Shown piece by piece: positions 47,201 to 57,277 of a DNA stretch of 64,000 bases. Positions within the stretch are counted from its first letter, which is position 1. Each line of letters starts with the position of its first letter. Both the position numbers and the translations under genes were made by a program. The stretch is from NCBI GenBank assembly GCA_028456385.1, contig JALNQF010000109.1, positions 1-64,000 on the forward strand. Direction: 5' to 3'. This DNA comes from Ophiosphaerella korrae. Its lineage: Eukaryota; Ascomycota; Dothideomycetes; Pleosporales; Phaeosphaeriaceae. The notes under the pieces were generated by a model. That model made no database searches and had not been told where the DNA came from. It worked only from the letters and a program-made list of their open reading frames with translations.

Positions 47201-49790
47201 AGTACTTATATTAGCTTTTAATATATCTATTTTATTGTAACTAATTTCTCTAGTTCTCTAATTAATCTATAAGTTAGTTATTTATAACTATAGTATACCT
47301 AATATAATATCTTACTCGTTATTAATTGTTGTTATGTCTATAACTATGTTCTTAATTTCTAGTCTTTCTAACCTTAGTATTAAAGGTATTGTCTTAAACT
47401 ATATAGGTTCCTAGAATAGTTTTCTTTTAATCGTACTTAGTTATTAAGGATACTTCTTTATTGTATATTTTATTCTCTATATTTTTACAAACTTCTTTAA
47501 TATAAAGTTTCTTATAGCTCTACTATTAATTATTAATTATACTTTCTTTTTTTAGTATATACTTGTTTTTATAATATATAGGCCTTTTATACTTTCTAGC
47601 TTTTCTTACTTTAGCGTTTTTGTAAATTATCTATCTTTTTAAGGCTATAGCTTTACTTTAAATTTATATTCTTTATGTTTTAGATATTTATTGTTTGTAT
47701 ATTTGTACTATAGTCCTCTCTAGACGTATTTCTTAGTTAACTTAGATCTAGGTTTTACTACTAGGTATCTATCTTCTAGGATTATTTCTTATCCTTAGAT
47801 ATTTTCTACTATAATTACTCTTATATAGTTATAGCCTCTTCTCTTTATAGGCTATACGTTGTTATTTGCTTTAGGGTTTCTATATATAATATAATTCTTG
47901 TCTAGGTATAATATCTATAATACTTTAAAGTGTGCTAGATGTTTTAGATCTATTATCTTATTATCTCCTTCTTAGTACTTATCTTTTTTAGGTGTATCTA
48001 TTATTAGGATATAGTATACTACTAGTATTCTTAGTGTATAGGCTTTGTTAATCTATTACGTTTTTCTTATAAGGTATTACTACTCTCTTAGTATAAGTAT
48101 TCTTCCTACTATAACTATATATTACTTTATCTATTCTTAAAATAGTATAAACTTAGTTTCTTTAGGATTACGTTCTTTCTAGTCTTTATACACTTCTTCT
48201 ATACTTATAACTATTAAGTATATTTAAATAAACTTCTATTCTTTATTTTATTCTTCTATATTTATTATTGTATAGCTATTATAGCTATGTATTATTAGCT
48301 AGGTATACTCTATACCTCTTATACTAACTTGTCTCTTACTTCTTCTTAGTCCTTTAGAGGTAGTTATAGTAGTCTCTTTATCTTATACTAGTCCTTTAGC
48401 TAGGATTAATAGTACTAGGGGCTCTTCTTTTTCTAAATCTTCTATTAGTAAGTCTATTACTTGGGCTATCTCTTCTAGCTAAGCTTTTATTCTCTCCTTT
48501 ATTATAGCTACTCTATATCTCTATTTCTATAGGAACTATACTACTCTCTATTTACTAGAAAGATGTATATAGTAGTTATTATTATAACAAAAGGTCTAAT
48601 AGAGTATTATATATTGTACTTCTTTACTCTTAGCTACTTTCTTCTAAGGTTTAGCTTATACTTGTAGTACTTCCTTCTTTTTCTCTATTATCTTTAACTA
48701 AGTTTCTTTCTTTAGGTCTTTACTTTTGTAGTCTTTTACAAAGTGTCCTAGTTTCCTATATTTATAGTATACTATATCTTTCTTTAACTTAGATCTATAG
48801 TTCTTTATATAGTAGCCTAGTTTACTATAATTAAAGTACGTAAAGTCTTTATTCTTCTTCTTTTTCTTATCCTTGTTAGCGTTAAGGACTATAGGGTCTC
48901 CTTTGTTGTAGTTCTAGGTATAACCTCTATATTTATTCTTCTTTTATTCTTAAAGATTGTTATTAATTTATATTACCTATTACTTTAGGGCTTCTAGTGT
49001 TTGTAGTTTCTCTATGTGTATTATCTTATATTAGATCTTTAAGTTTAGTCTTTGTTTAAATTGTAATATTAAGGCTAACTCGTTCTATTCTATATTTTGT
49101 AATAGTTATTTAAATTGTAATACGTACTTTAGAATACTCTAGTTCTGTATAAGCTTTTCTAGTTACTCTTTAGCTTATTAGGTAACGTTTATATCCCTAA
49201 ATACTACTCTTATTTGTTTAGTAAAGTATTTATAACTTTTAAAAATAGCTCTAGTTTCGTCCTTCTAGGTTATTAGAGAATATATTATATAATCTATCTA
49301 GTAAGGCTCGTACTATTTTATTGTGTCTTCCTTAAAGTGTAATCTAATATATATTACCTTCTTCTCTTCTATGTTAAAGTATAGTACTTGTATATCTATC
49401 TAGAGTTATACTAATATAATAAAGGGTCTTAGTTTCTCTCTTGTTCTATTAAACTTCTTAAGTATAGATATCTTTAGTAGTTTCTTTGTCGTACTTATCT
49501 CTAGTCTTTAAGTAATTAATTCTATCTAGTTCTATCCTTAAATAATAGCTTTAATCTATGCCTCGTTTTGTTTTATATAATCTTGTAGTTCCTTATTCTA
49601 CGTCTCTAGGGTATTAATTACTATTTTTATGTCTTCTTTGTTGTTAATTAGTTAGTTAAGACAACCTTTAATCGTTTCTTATGCGGTACTATCTAATTTA
49701 GGACTACTCCTAGGGGCTTTATTTAATTATTTAGTTAAACTTTCTACTATCGTGTTAGCTAGACTATGCGTTACTTACGCTTCGCTTCTT
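44300..49790 (-). pseudogene. Gag-Pol relic of Gypsy copy C
   Basis: Reading right to left: gag about 48,900-49,790, two degraded zinc knuckles near 48,700-48,860, protease near 47,550, RT about 46,000-47,200 with YLDD intact at 46,606-46,629, RNase H near 45,900-46,200, integrase about 44,400-45,700. Full of TAG and TAA stops. Limits are approximate. Confidence 0.75.
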
Positions 49791-49811
49791 GTAATAACTA
49801 AATTAGCAAGG

Positions 49812-50240
49812 TGTTACGGGCCGCCTGTTGTTAACTACAAGTACCTATATTAGGGGGAGTTAGTAGATTAAGAGTTAATAGTAAAAGCTTAGGGGTAATC
49901 TATAATAACTATAAACAATAGAAGATATTTTACAACTATCTTGTATTAGCGTTCTATAGTTAAAGGATTAAATTGCTAATACTATCCTAATAATATATAT
50001 CCTACTAACTATATACTTGTTGTAATCTATAATCTGTAGTTACTAAGACTAATAGATCGTAGATTATCTTAATCTGTAATCTATTAACGCTAAGAGTCTA
50101 CAGATTATAGATTACCCTAGGTGTCCTAGTTATATGTAGTCTCCTAATCGAGATTATTACTCCGCTCGTCCTATGCTTTGTTAGTAACTAAGTTAGGACT
50201 AATTAGTTCTATCTCGATTTCTTCTGTTACACCTGTAACA
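49812..50240 (-). repeat. LTR of Gypsy copy C (5' LTR in element orientation)
   Basis: Begins TGTTACGGG and ends CCTGTAACA, keeping more G and C than the other LTR of the pair; differences are transitions. Followed by the TGTAA duplication. Confidence 0.92.
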
Positions 50241-50245
50241 TGTAA

Positions 50246-51133
50246 CCTCTATACTTATTCTTCTTCTATTCTTAAAGGTTATTATTAATTTATATTACTT
50301 ATTACTTTAAGGCTTCTAGTATCCTTAGTTTCTCTATATAAATTATTTTGTATTAGATTTTTAAGTTTAGTCCTTGCTTAAATCGTAATATTAAGGCTAA
50401 CTTATTCTATTCTATATTTTGTAATAGCTATTTAAACTATAATATATATTCTAGGATACTCTAACTTTATATAAGCTTTTCTAACTATTCTTTAGCTTGT
50501 TAGGTAACGTCTGTATCTCTAAATACTACTCTTATTCGTCTAGTAAAGTATTTGTAACTTCTAAAAATAGCTCTTATCTTATCCTTCTAGGTTATTAGAG
50601 CGTATATTATATAATCTATCTAGTAGAGTTTAAACTATCTTATTACATTTTCTTTAAGATATATTCTAATATATATTACCTTCTTTTCTTCTATATTAAA
50701 GTATAGTACTTATATATCTATCTAGAGTTATACTAAAGCTATAAAGGGTCTTAGTTTCTCTCTTATCTTATTAAACTTCTTAAGGATAGGTATCTTTAGT
50801 AGTTTCTTTGTCGTACTTATCTCTAGGCGTTATGTAATTAATTCTATTTAATTCTATCCTTTAATAATAGCTTTAATCTATACCTTATTCTATTTTGCGT
50901 ATTCCTAGAGTTCCTTATTCTAGGTTTCTAAGGCGTTAATTACTATCTTTATATCTTCTTTTTTAGAGATTAAGTTATTTATATAGTTCTTAATATCTTT
51001 CTATACTATATTATTTAACTTGTAACTACTTATAAGTACTTTAGCTACTTTCCTAGTTAAACTTTCTACTATTGTGTTAGCTAGACTATACGCTACTTAC
51101 GCTTCGCTCCTCTTAATAACTAAATTAGTAAGG
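50246..51133 (-). pseudogene. Gag N-terminal relic of Gypsy copy D
   Basis: The part of copy D's gag cut off by copy C. It aligns along its length with the gag of copy C (48,950-49,800) and of copy A (about 440-1325), all in minus orientation. No open frame. Confidence 0.78.
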
Positions 51134-51573
51134 TGTAATAGGTGTTACTAGGATTAACTCCTAATACCTAAAGGTTATTAGTAGATTGTAAGGTAATAAC
51201 AAAAGCTTATATTAGGATCTATAATAACTATAAATAATAGAAGATGTTTTATAACTATCTTGTATTAGCGTTTTATAGTTAAAGGATTAAATTACTAATA
51301 CTATCCTAATAATATATATTATTTCTAACTATATACCTAGGCCTCTTAGCTAGCTTTATACTTTGTATTTACTAAGATCGCAAATTACAAATTTATTACG
51401 TGCTTAACTTTATACTTTATATTTACTAAGATTGCAAATCGCGAATTTATTATATATCTCTATTGTAGTTAGTCTCCTATTCTAGTTTGTTTTCCTATAG
51501 GTTATATATATTGTTATCGTCTATAGTAAGGCTAATTAGTTTAAATTAGTTTTCTCTTGTTACTACTATAATA
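51134..51573 (-). repeat. LTR of Gypsy copy D (5' LTR in element orientation)
   Basis: 440 bp from TGTAATAGG to CTATAATA, more RIP-altered than its partner at the outer ends. Followed by target duplication ACGTC at 51574-51578. Confidence 0.92.
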
Positions 51574-52535
51574 ACGTCTAGCCTAACGTTACTACTATTT
51601 ATAATTTTAGCTAGTAAGGTCTACTAAGCTAGCTAGTATTAAGACCTTCTACCTAACTAGATAATTGTAGTCTCTAATAATAGCTAGATAACTAATAAGC
51701 TAGGGCTTAAGTAGCTAAAGTACTTTAATAAGTGTACGTAGTTAATAGGCGTATATAGGCTTCTAATCTTAGATAGGTATAGTAGCTACACTACACCTAA
51801 GTTTAACTAGTATTATAAAGATAATAAGATTATTAGCCTCTATATACTAGCTTACTCCTCTTACCTCCTTTAGCTACTTAATATTAGCTACTTCTCTCCT
51901 CTTAAGTCTACGTACAGTTATAAGATTAGACAGCTAGTACACTAAGGAGTCTTCTATATTAACAAAGAAGAGTTCCTTTAGGCGTATACTTATATACGCC
52001 TGCAAGCCTTCTCTAAAGCTACAATTAAAGGTAGATTCTAGGCGGTAAGACTTATCCTATTTAAGCCTACCTAGGTCCTATTAAACCTAACTCTTGTTAG
52101 AACGCTATCTCCCGTTCTAGCTAGCAATACGAGCCTATAGATAGTAGAGACGCCTTATACAGTTACTTAGCTTAAGAAGTAGGCTTAACTACTTAGAACT
52201 CTTCTTTAACGTTAATCTTAAAGCCCCTCTAGTTAAGCTCTGTCTTAACTTGTTAAGGGCTATTAGATAGCAATGTACTTAGCAGCTATTCTTGTAGAAG
52301 AAAACATCAAACTTAAGGTTACAAACAATCGCTAGAGATAGAAAAGAGACAAGCTAAGACAGTACATAGCTACAGGAGGCGTATTATAGGCTTAGGATGG
52401 ACGGAGATTGGCTGAGGAGGCTGAGAGAAGGACTTAGATAGACACAACAACCGTGCGCTAACGCGCACTACTAACGTGCACTAAGTGCTATATACAAGGC
52501 CACAATAGGCGTCAGTGTAAATCTACATAATCTAT
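51574..52535 (+). pseudogene. Pogo/Fot1 transposase, catalytic and C-terminal part (disrupted)
   Basis: Continues the transposase broken at 37513. Read through stops: the DDE region (AKVL and stops, then a decayed LLILDGHSSH-type block near 51,780-51,830), PLKSTYSYKIRQLVYQGVFY, INKEEFLQAYTYIRLQAFSK, LASNTSLQIVETPYTVTQLK, LVKGYQIAMYLAAILVEENI, RQKRDKLRQYIATGGVLQAQ, DGRRLAEEAERRTQIDTTTV. It ends with a zinc knuckle C-x2-C-x4-H-x4-C (CTKCYIQGHNRRQC, first position of the His block altered to Tyr). The last 300 bp have far fewer mutations than the rest. Confidence 0.85.
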
Positions 52536-52603
52536 CTCTCTACAAAAATTCAGCCAATTTGAGTGTACTGTTGTGGCGCAACTAATCTTGGAGCTCTGCC
52601 AGG

Positions 52604-52655
52604 TTTGGTGGGGCGGGCCGAGGAGTGGTGTGGGCCGAGGAGTGGTGAGACACGT
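52604..52655 (-). repeat. Right terminal inverted repeat of the pogo element
   Basis: Exact reverse complement of 36782-36833 over 52 bp, ending ..GAGACACGT immediately before the TA at 52656-52657. Confidence 0.95.
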
Positions 52656-52677
52656 TAACTAAATTTAGCCAACTTGG

Positions 52678-54717
52678 GTCGGACGAGATGGGAGCATCGA
52701 TGAAAACGCGCGCAAGAAGTTCTTTAAGAATCCCTAGATGAAAATAAGGGGCGGCTTTGATTCGGACAAGTATGCCATGCTCCTGCGAAACATCGATGAC
52801 GATATCGACAAGATATCAGAGTTGACAGCTAGAACCGTGTAACTAAATTGGGAGGAGGTGCAAGACGAGATATACGTTGCGGATGACTCCATTCCGAACT
52901 TCGCGATTCTCTTCGCAATGAAAGTTACTTATCTGGGCCTAACTCCTAAAAAGCTGACGTCATCACGATTACGCGACGCATGCAAGAACATTAGCGGGTT
53001 ATTCGAGAAGGGGCAACGCCAAGCGTTTGACAATATTTCTCAGTTAGGGGAGCTATCAGCATCCTGTGGGCTCTGCAAAATGATATCCCAACTTACCAAG
53101 CAGCTCGACAGTCGCAGCCGCAGCAAAATAGGTATTAGCATAGAGCCGGGATCTCTAAAGCTCCATGTAGAAGCTGCCAAATTTTGGGAACGATCTCTGA
53201 GGCTCTGTGCGGGTCCAGATTCAAGGGCAGCAAGCCAGGGTCACAAGGTGGGATTTCCGGTGCTGCCCGAAACTAAGAGTGAAGCGTATTTCCTCCTCCT
53301 GCAGGAATGGCTTGAAGATTGCAACGTGCATCACTACGATCACGGGCGCCTCTCCGAGGATCCGAGATTACCCACGAGGGTACTTGATGTCGGAGACGGA
53401 GCTAGAGACCGAACCAAGCTTCGCCTTCGCTGTACGATAAGCGAACAAGGAAAATACACCACCCTGTCTCATTGTTGGGGCAAAGCTGAGACGTTCTCCA
53501 CAACTCGAGAAAACATGAACGAACTATGCAAAGAAATGAAGGTCATACAACTACCGAAAAGATTTTAGGATGCTGTTGAAGTTACTCAGGAGCTTGGAAT
53601 ACAATTTCTCTGGATTGACTCTCTTTGCATAATTCAGGATGATCCTGTCGACTGGGTACGCGAACCCAAACGTATGAGGGGCGTATTTACTTCGGCGTAC
53701 TGCACGATTGCCGCTACCTCCGCAGAGGATTGTACCAAGGGCTTCCTTGACCGCCAGTCGGTCAATCGGCCTGTCATGCTTTCAGGTGAAGGCGTTGGTG
53801 ACCCTTTATACGTTTACGCAAGCAATCTAGAAGAAAACTTCGATCGCGATATGGAGGAAGGGATCCTGAACCAACGGGCTTGGGTGTTCCAAGAGCGAGC
53901 ACTATCACCTCGGACCATCCATTTCACCGCAGCACGAACTTACTGGGAATGCGGGTCCGCCATTCGCGCTGAGTGTTTGGTTGATTCACTCAAAGATTTA
54001 AACTGGCTGGGTGATTCGAATTTCCCTCAGACCGCTTCACGGCTTGATCCAGAAATCTCAGATTCCATGTTTGAAGATATTTTTGCCAAGTACTCGGGCC
54101 TCGACATGACGAAGTTAGAGCACAGGCCGGTTGCCATTTCTGGGCTTGAAGCTAGACTAGCTGAATTCTATAAAACGAGTAGTATATATGGCATTCTGGT
54201 TTGTTTCTTTCACAGAAGTTTGCCATGGCAACGCTCCGGGAGCATGGGGATGCACCCGATCAATTTCAGGGACGAAAAAGTGCCGTCATGGTCCTGGATG
54301 GCCTACTCCAGGAAAATTCAGTACGGAATTAGTCCTGGCTGGCATCAAAGTGCTGGGACCACCCTAAGCGGCGAACTTTGTTTGGACGTGCAAAAGAGGC
54401 GGATATTAGCACTGATTATGCGAATCACGCAAAGATATGACGTATTATAGGGAGAAGCGCTCAGAGTAAATGGCTATCTGGTTTGGTGGATCAAATTTGA
54501 CCAGGATTTCAAGGTTGATGTTGAAAGTTTGCTATGCGTTGTTATTGGGCAAGGCACAACTGTTTGGAAGGATTATACGGGCATTTCTTGGGCTGAAGAA
54601 ATACCACCAGGTAAGTTCTATTACGTTATACTAGTCACCCCTGCCTTTCCAGGTCAGAGAGAAGAGGAGGCGTATCAGAAGCGTGGCAGTTGTTCAGGGC
54701 GAACATTTATTATCTAG
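52678..54717 (+). pseudogene. HET-domain (heterokaryon incompatibility) protein, nonsense-mutated
   Basis: One reading frame runs some 2 kb with four stops and no frameshift. N-terminus: KKFFKNP, stop, MKIRGGFDSDKYAMLLRNID, a HeLo/SesA-like helical segment. The HET domain follows: RLRCTISEQGKYTTLSHCWG, a stop, DAVEVTQELGIQFLWIDSLC, IIQDDPVDWVREPKRM, SAYCTIAATSAEDC, GFLDRQ, and the downstream NQRAWVFQERALSPRTIHFT, YWECGS and VPSWSWMAYS. HET proteins trigger cell death when incompatible hyphae fuse. Stops are TAG 52735-52737, TAA 52840-52842, TAG 53566-53568 and TAG 54448-54450. Each fits Gln CAG/CAA to TAG/TAA. The start is lost: the frame begins at the large transposon's right edge, so the insertion may have removed or displaced the first part. 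Confidence 0.9.
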
Positions 54718-55419
54718 TGAACCGAGGCTTATGGCGGCTATAATTTGATTGTTTGGGGGGAAAGAGGAAGAGAAGAGAAGAGAAGAAAGAAGCGAAGGCG
54801 TGAGACGCTAGCACGGGAGCGGCTCTACAGAGGCTCGAGGCCGATGTCGTTATCCAAGATGTACGCTTTGAGAAGGGGCAAACTGTCTCGGGGCAGCCTT
54901 ATCAAATCATGTTACGGTCCATTCTTGATTAAAGTAAAGTTTAATTCAGGTGCGAGGGTATTGCCGAGTTAACAAACGGGCGCTTTCGGAGGGCACCAGA
55001 AGCGAAGATGTTTTCATAGACCTACAACGATATAATTTTTGAATAGATTTTAAGTGGATTGAGCTCACACCAAGAGTTCTGCTTCATATATATGCGAATG
55101 GGATACGTCTGTAATAATTGAATGGTAGTCATAAGCGTCATTTGCTGACTCTTCGTACACGTAGAGGACCGACAGCCACAGAAGTCACAACTACAAGCTT
55201 GCCGAGTAATACACAGTATATTAAGACACTTTAAGAGTGAGGGCTACCTCCTACGAGAGATACGATACCGAATTTTAGCTCCCAAATAACCAAAAAGGAG
55301 CTTGGCATCCACTGGGTTGACTTGATCTCTCGATGGGCTATTGATATAGAAAACAGTCGCTTGTAAAGCTGACTTAGCCTTAAAGTACACCCTTTACTTC
55401 AAGAGTTTTAGCGTCCAAA
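54718..55419. other. Intergenic, nothing recognised
   Basis: Starts with a purine-rich stretch (about 54,755-54,800). No motif-bearing frame. It includes the 3' flank of the small secreted protein gene on the opposite strand. Confidence 0.45.
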
Positions 55420-55739
55420 TTAACAGGTGTACTTGATGTTGCATGCCCGCTAATTGGGATATTTCGTCAGCGCAGTTACTAAAAAGCGTGTATACTGTCC
55501 TCTGGAAGGAGTACTTACACACCAGTAACCACAGTCACCCGAGCAGCACTGTTAGTTTAACACCCTGATCAGCTTCGTTGCTAAAGTTTTGGGGCCTTAC
55601 TTACACCAAAAGATTGGCAGCTGGCTGGCAGACAGGCTGCAGCGGCCTCTGGGGCAGCGACGTCGTTCTTTGCATTTTCGGCTGGCATCGCCGATGCGAG
55701 GCTAGCGGTGAGGGTAAAGAGGAGGTAGAAGAAGCGCAT
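55420..55739 (-). CDS. Small secreted cysteine-rich protein (effector-like), three exons
   Basis: A predicted 64-residue preprotein. Exons are 55605-55739, 55519-55548 and 55420-55449. Intron 1 is 55549-55604 (56 nt, GTAAGT..AACTAACAG) and intron 2 is 55450-55518 (69 nt, GTAAGT..GCTGAC..CAATTAG). Both start with the perfect GTAAGT and all junctions are phase 0. The signal peptide is MRFFYLLFTLTASLASA, followed by a short acidic/Ala-rich pro-segment. All eight Cys are in the last 29 residues, spaced C-x4-C-x4-CC-x3-C-x3-C-x2-C-x5-C with Cys as the last residue. The adjacent-Cys pair flanked by two Cys on each side recalls knottin-like frames, but the family is unknown. Exons 2 and 3 code only 10 and 9 residues, so gene finders could easily miss them. 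A role in host or microbial interaction is inference. Confidence 0.7.
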
Positions 55740-57121
55740 TGTGGTAGGTAAATTTAGGCTTTGGCTGATTAAGCTCGTTAAGATTGAGGGTACTGATTTA
55801 CACTTGAAGATAGAATTTTCCAATGGATACTTGGATGAGTGAAAAGATGATGCTTCACCTACACTTCTTATAGTCACAGCAGTAGAAGCTAATGGGTCGG
55901 CACTCGATAGTGCTGTCGGGGTAATACGAAGTACGAAGAACATCAAGTACTTTGAATGCGCAACAATATTGTCATGGATGGCGCCTGCCTCGCCGAATTC
56001 AAGGATCGTCCTGGCAAGTTAGCACTGTTGATCTGCCTGCTGTTGCTTGATCTACAGTTGTCATAGTGGTTGAGTTGAGTGCACATACGCACTGGGATGC
56101 ACGAATTTAACCGCCGACGTATTCCTCGCATTGGATACCGAATGCTACGGTACGAGAGCTAACTCCAACTACACGCCCTCAACATTATCTTCATACTCTA
56201 AAATGTTACTTGCAAGATCCTTGGAAATCTGTCTTGCCATCTTTGATGACCTTCCACACTGTTCATTTGCTTTCAATTTCCGTTACGTTTGCCCCGCATG
56301 GAGGAGGCCAACATAGTGGGTCATTGTGTACTCACTCTATTGCGCAGGTGAGGATTAGAGATTATATTATGACGCAGCTTGCACTGCACGATATTTACAC
56401 AATTTAGGGTTGGCGAAAGTGGTTAGATTTCGAGTCGTCGGCAACCGACCGATCAATGAGACGCGGCGCCACTTGCTATGCGACCGTGAACAGTCCCATA
56501 AGAGGAAAGCAATGGGTATATCAATCAAATACTCAAGGATTATGCGGAAGGAGATGTTCGGTTTGCTTTCCATTTCGCGATTTCTGCACAGTCGCCGAGC
56601 CGTCGAGCGGGCCAATTCAGCAACGAGAGTCATTGCTTTTGCTGATTCAATTGATTGCTGTCTTCCTCTCCTTCTTTTTCTTCTTGTTTCATTTACTCTG
56701 ACCTCTCCCGCGGGATATGCAGGCTCCACTACTAGTAGACTTGCCAACTATCAAATCAAGTCAACTTGGGACTTCAAGTTAAGTTGGTTGTAAGTTAAGT
56801 TGGTTGTAAGTTAAGTTGGTTGTAAGTTCGAGCCTAATCAATTGGGGTGAGTTGATTGCTGGCTCTTTGTGATTGATTTGATTGATTTATACTAAATCGT
56901 TGCTAAGAAATTGTCTCCAATACCAAATTAGAGTAGTAGTGAGTCCCACCCATCGATGTGATAGTCAACGATTTAATCGTCAGTTAACCCTATCTCATTA
57001 CGACTTTATAGTGTTTTAAAGCTAGCCTTTACCCAAGATGTCACTAATTGGAGAGCAACGAGTTGTTCACTCACTCCCCATTACGACGCTGGTGGCGATC
57101 CTATCAAAGTACTAGATAGGG
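55740..57121. other. Intergenic with a 16-bp tandem repeat
   Basis: No supported gene. Frames near 56,370-56,790 on both strands overlap each other and lack motifs. The tandem repeat at 56776-56828 is listed separately. Confidence 0.45.
56776..56828. repeat. Tandem repeat, 16-bp unit x3.3
   Basis: Three identical copies of AAGTTAAGTTGGTTGT plus AAGTT. The stretch before (TCAAGTCAACTTGGGACTTC) carries related AAGT/ACTT words in inverted form. Confidence 0.95.
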
Positions 57122-57277
57122 TTGACGAAGCAATATCCTAATTTGGCGCAGTTTGCGATTGATATATGGACAATCCTAGCATCAAATTTTGAGCGCTTCG
57201 TCAGCGAGCTTGGTGATCTACTCGAACCGAAACGACGTCGCATTGTTCTTGCATCCACACTATTTGTAGGTGTATAA
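57122..57277 (+). pseudogene. hAT-family transposase C-terminal dimerisation fragment
   Basis: Fifty-one codons open: QYPNLAQFAIDIWTILASNF, then ERFVSELGDLLEPKRRRI. This matches the layout of the hAT C-terminal domain of fungal elements (YPxLxxxAxDIxxIPxSS.CERVFSxxxxLLxPKRxRI), with the usual CER changed to FER. Nothing of the DDE or BED-finger part is seen nearby, and no inverted repeats were found. Confidence 0.65.

Larger units (their letters stand above)
43215..50240 (-). mobile_element. Ty3/Gypsy LTR retrotransposon (copy C), nested inside copy D
   Basis: 7026 bp with 429-bp LTRs (43215-43643 and 49812-50240) and exact target duplication TGTAA (43210-43214 and 50241-50245). Minus orientation. 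It belongs to the same LTR family as copy B (shared AATCTATAATCT motif cluster, TGTTATAGG/TGTTACGGG ends). It sits in the gag of copy D, so it must be younger than D, and it looks less mutated: the RT motif still reads YLDD (near 46,606-46,629), where B and D have YLDN. Coding capacity is nonetheless destroyed by stops. Confidence 0.93.
37514..51573 (-). mobile_element. Ty3/Gypsy LTR retrotransposon (copy D), interrupted by copy C
   Basis: 440-bp LTRs at 37514-37953 and 51134-51573 with exact target duplication ACGTC (37509-37513 and 51574-51578). Minus orientation: integrase side left, gag right. Subtracting copy C (7026 bp) and its 5-bp duplication leaves 7029 bp, nearly the same length as copies B and C. 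RT motif YLDD reads YLDN (near 40,895-40,915). Its LTRs share blocks with the B/C type (for example the region with TATAGTTAAA.. and TAATACTATCC) but have a different right half, with a doubled CTAAGATCGCAAATTAC-like unit, so it is a sister subfamily. Confidence 0.92.
36782..52655 (+). mobile_element. Pogo/Fot1-type DNA transposon, 15.9 kb through nested insertions
   Basis: Perfect 52-bp terminal inverted repeats at 36782-36833 and 52604-52655 (ends ACGTGTCTCACC, with a doubled CACTCCTCGGCCC motif), flanked by TA on both sides (36780-36781 and 52656-52657), the target of Tc1/mariner/pogo elements. The left interior codes the transposase N-terminus and the right interior its catalytic part and C-terminus. 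Between them sit two nested Gypsy elements totalling 14,060 bp plus a 5-bp duplication. Without them the element is about 1.81 kb, the normal size for Fot1-like elements. The transposase is RIP-riddled, yet the GC-rich repeats are identical. Confidence 0.93.

Noticed and set aside
54745..54972. A 75-codon plus-strand frame after the HET pseudogene
   Set aside because: Begins in a purine-rich low-complexity stretch and shows no protein-like pattern.
56367..56793. Frames of about 126 codons on opposite strands
   Set aside because: They overlap each other almost completely and neither has codon bias or a known motif; one hydrophobic run comes from a T-rich stretch.
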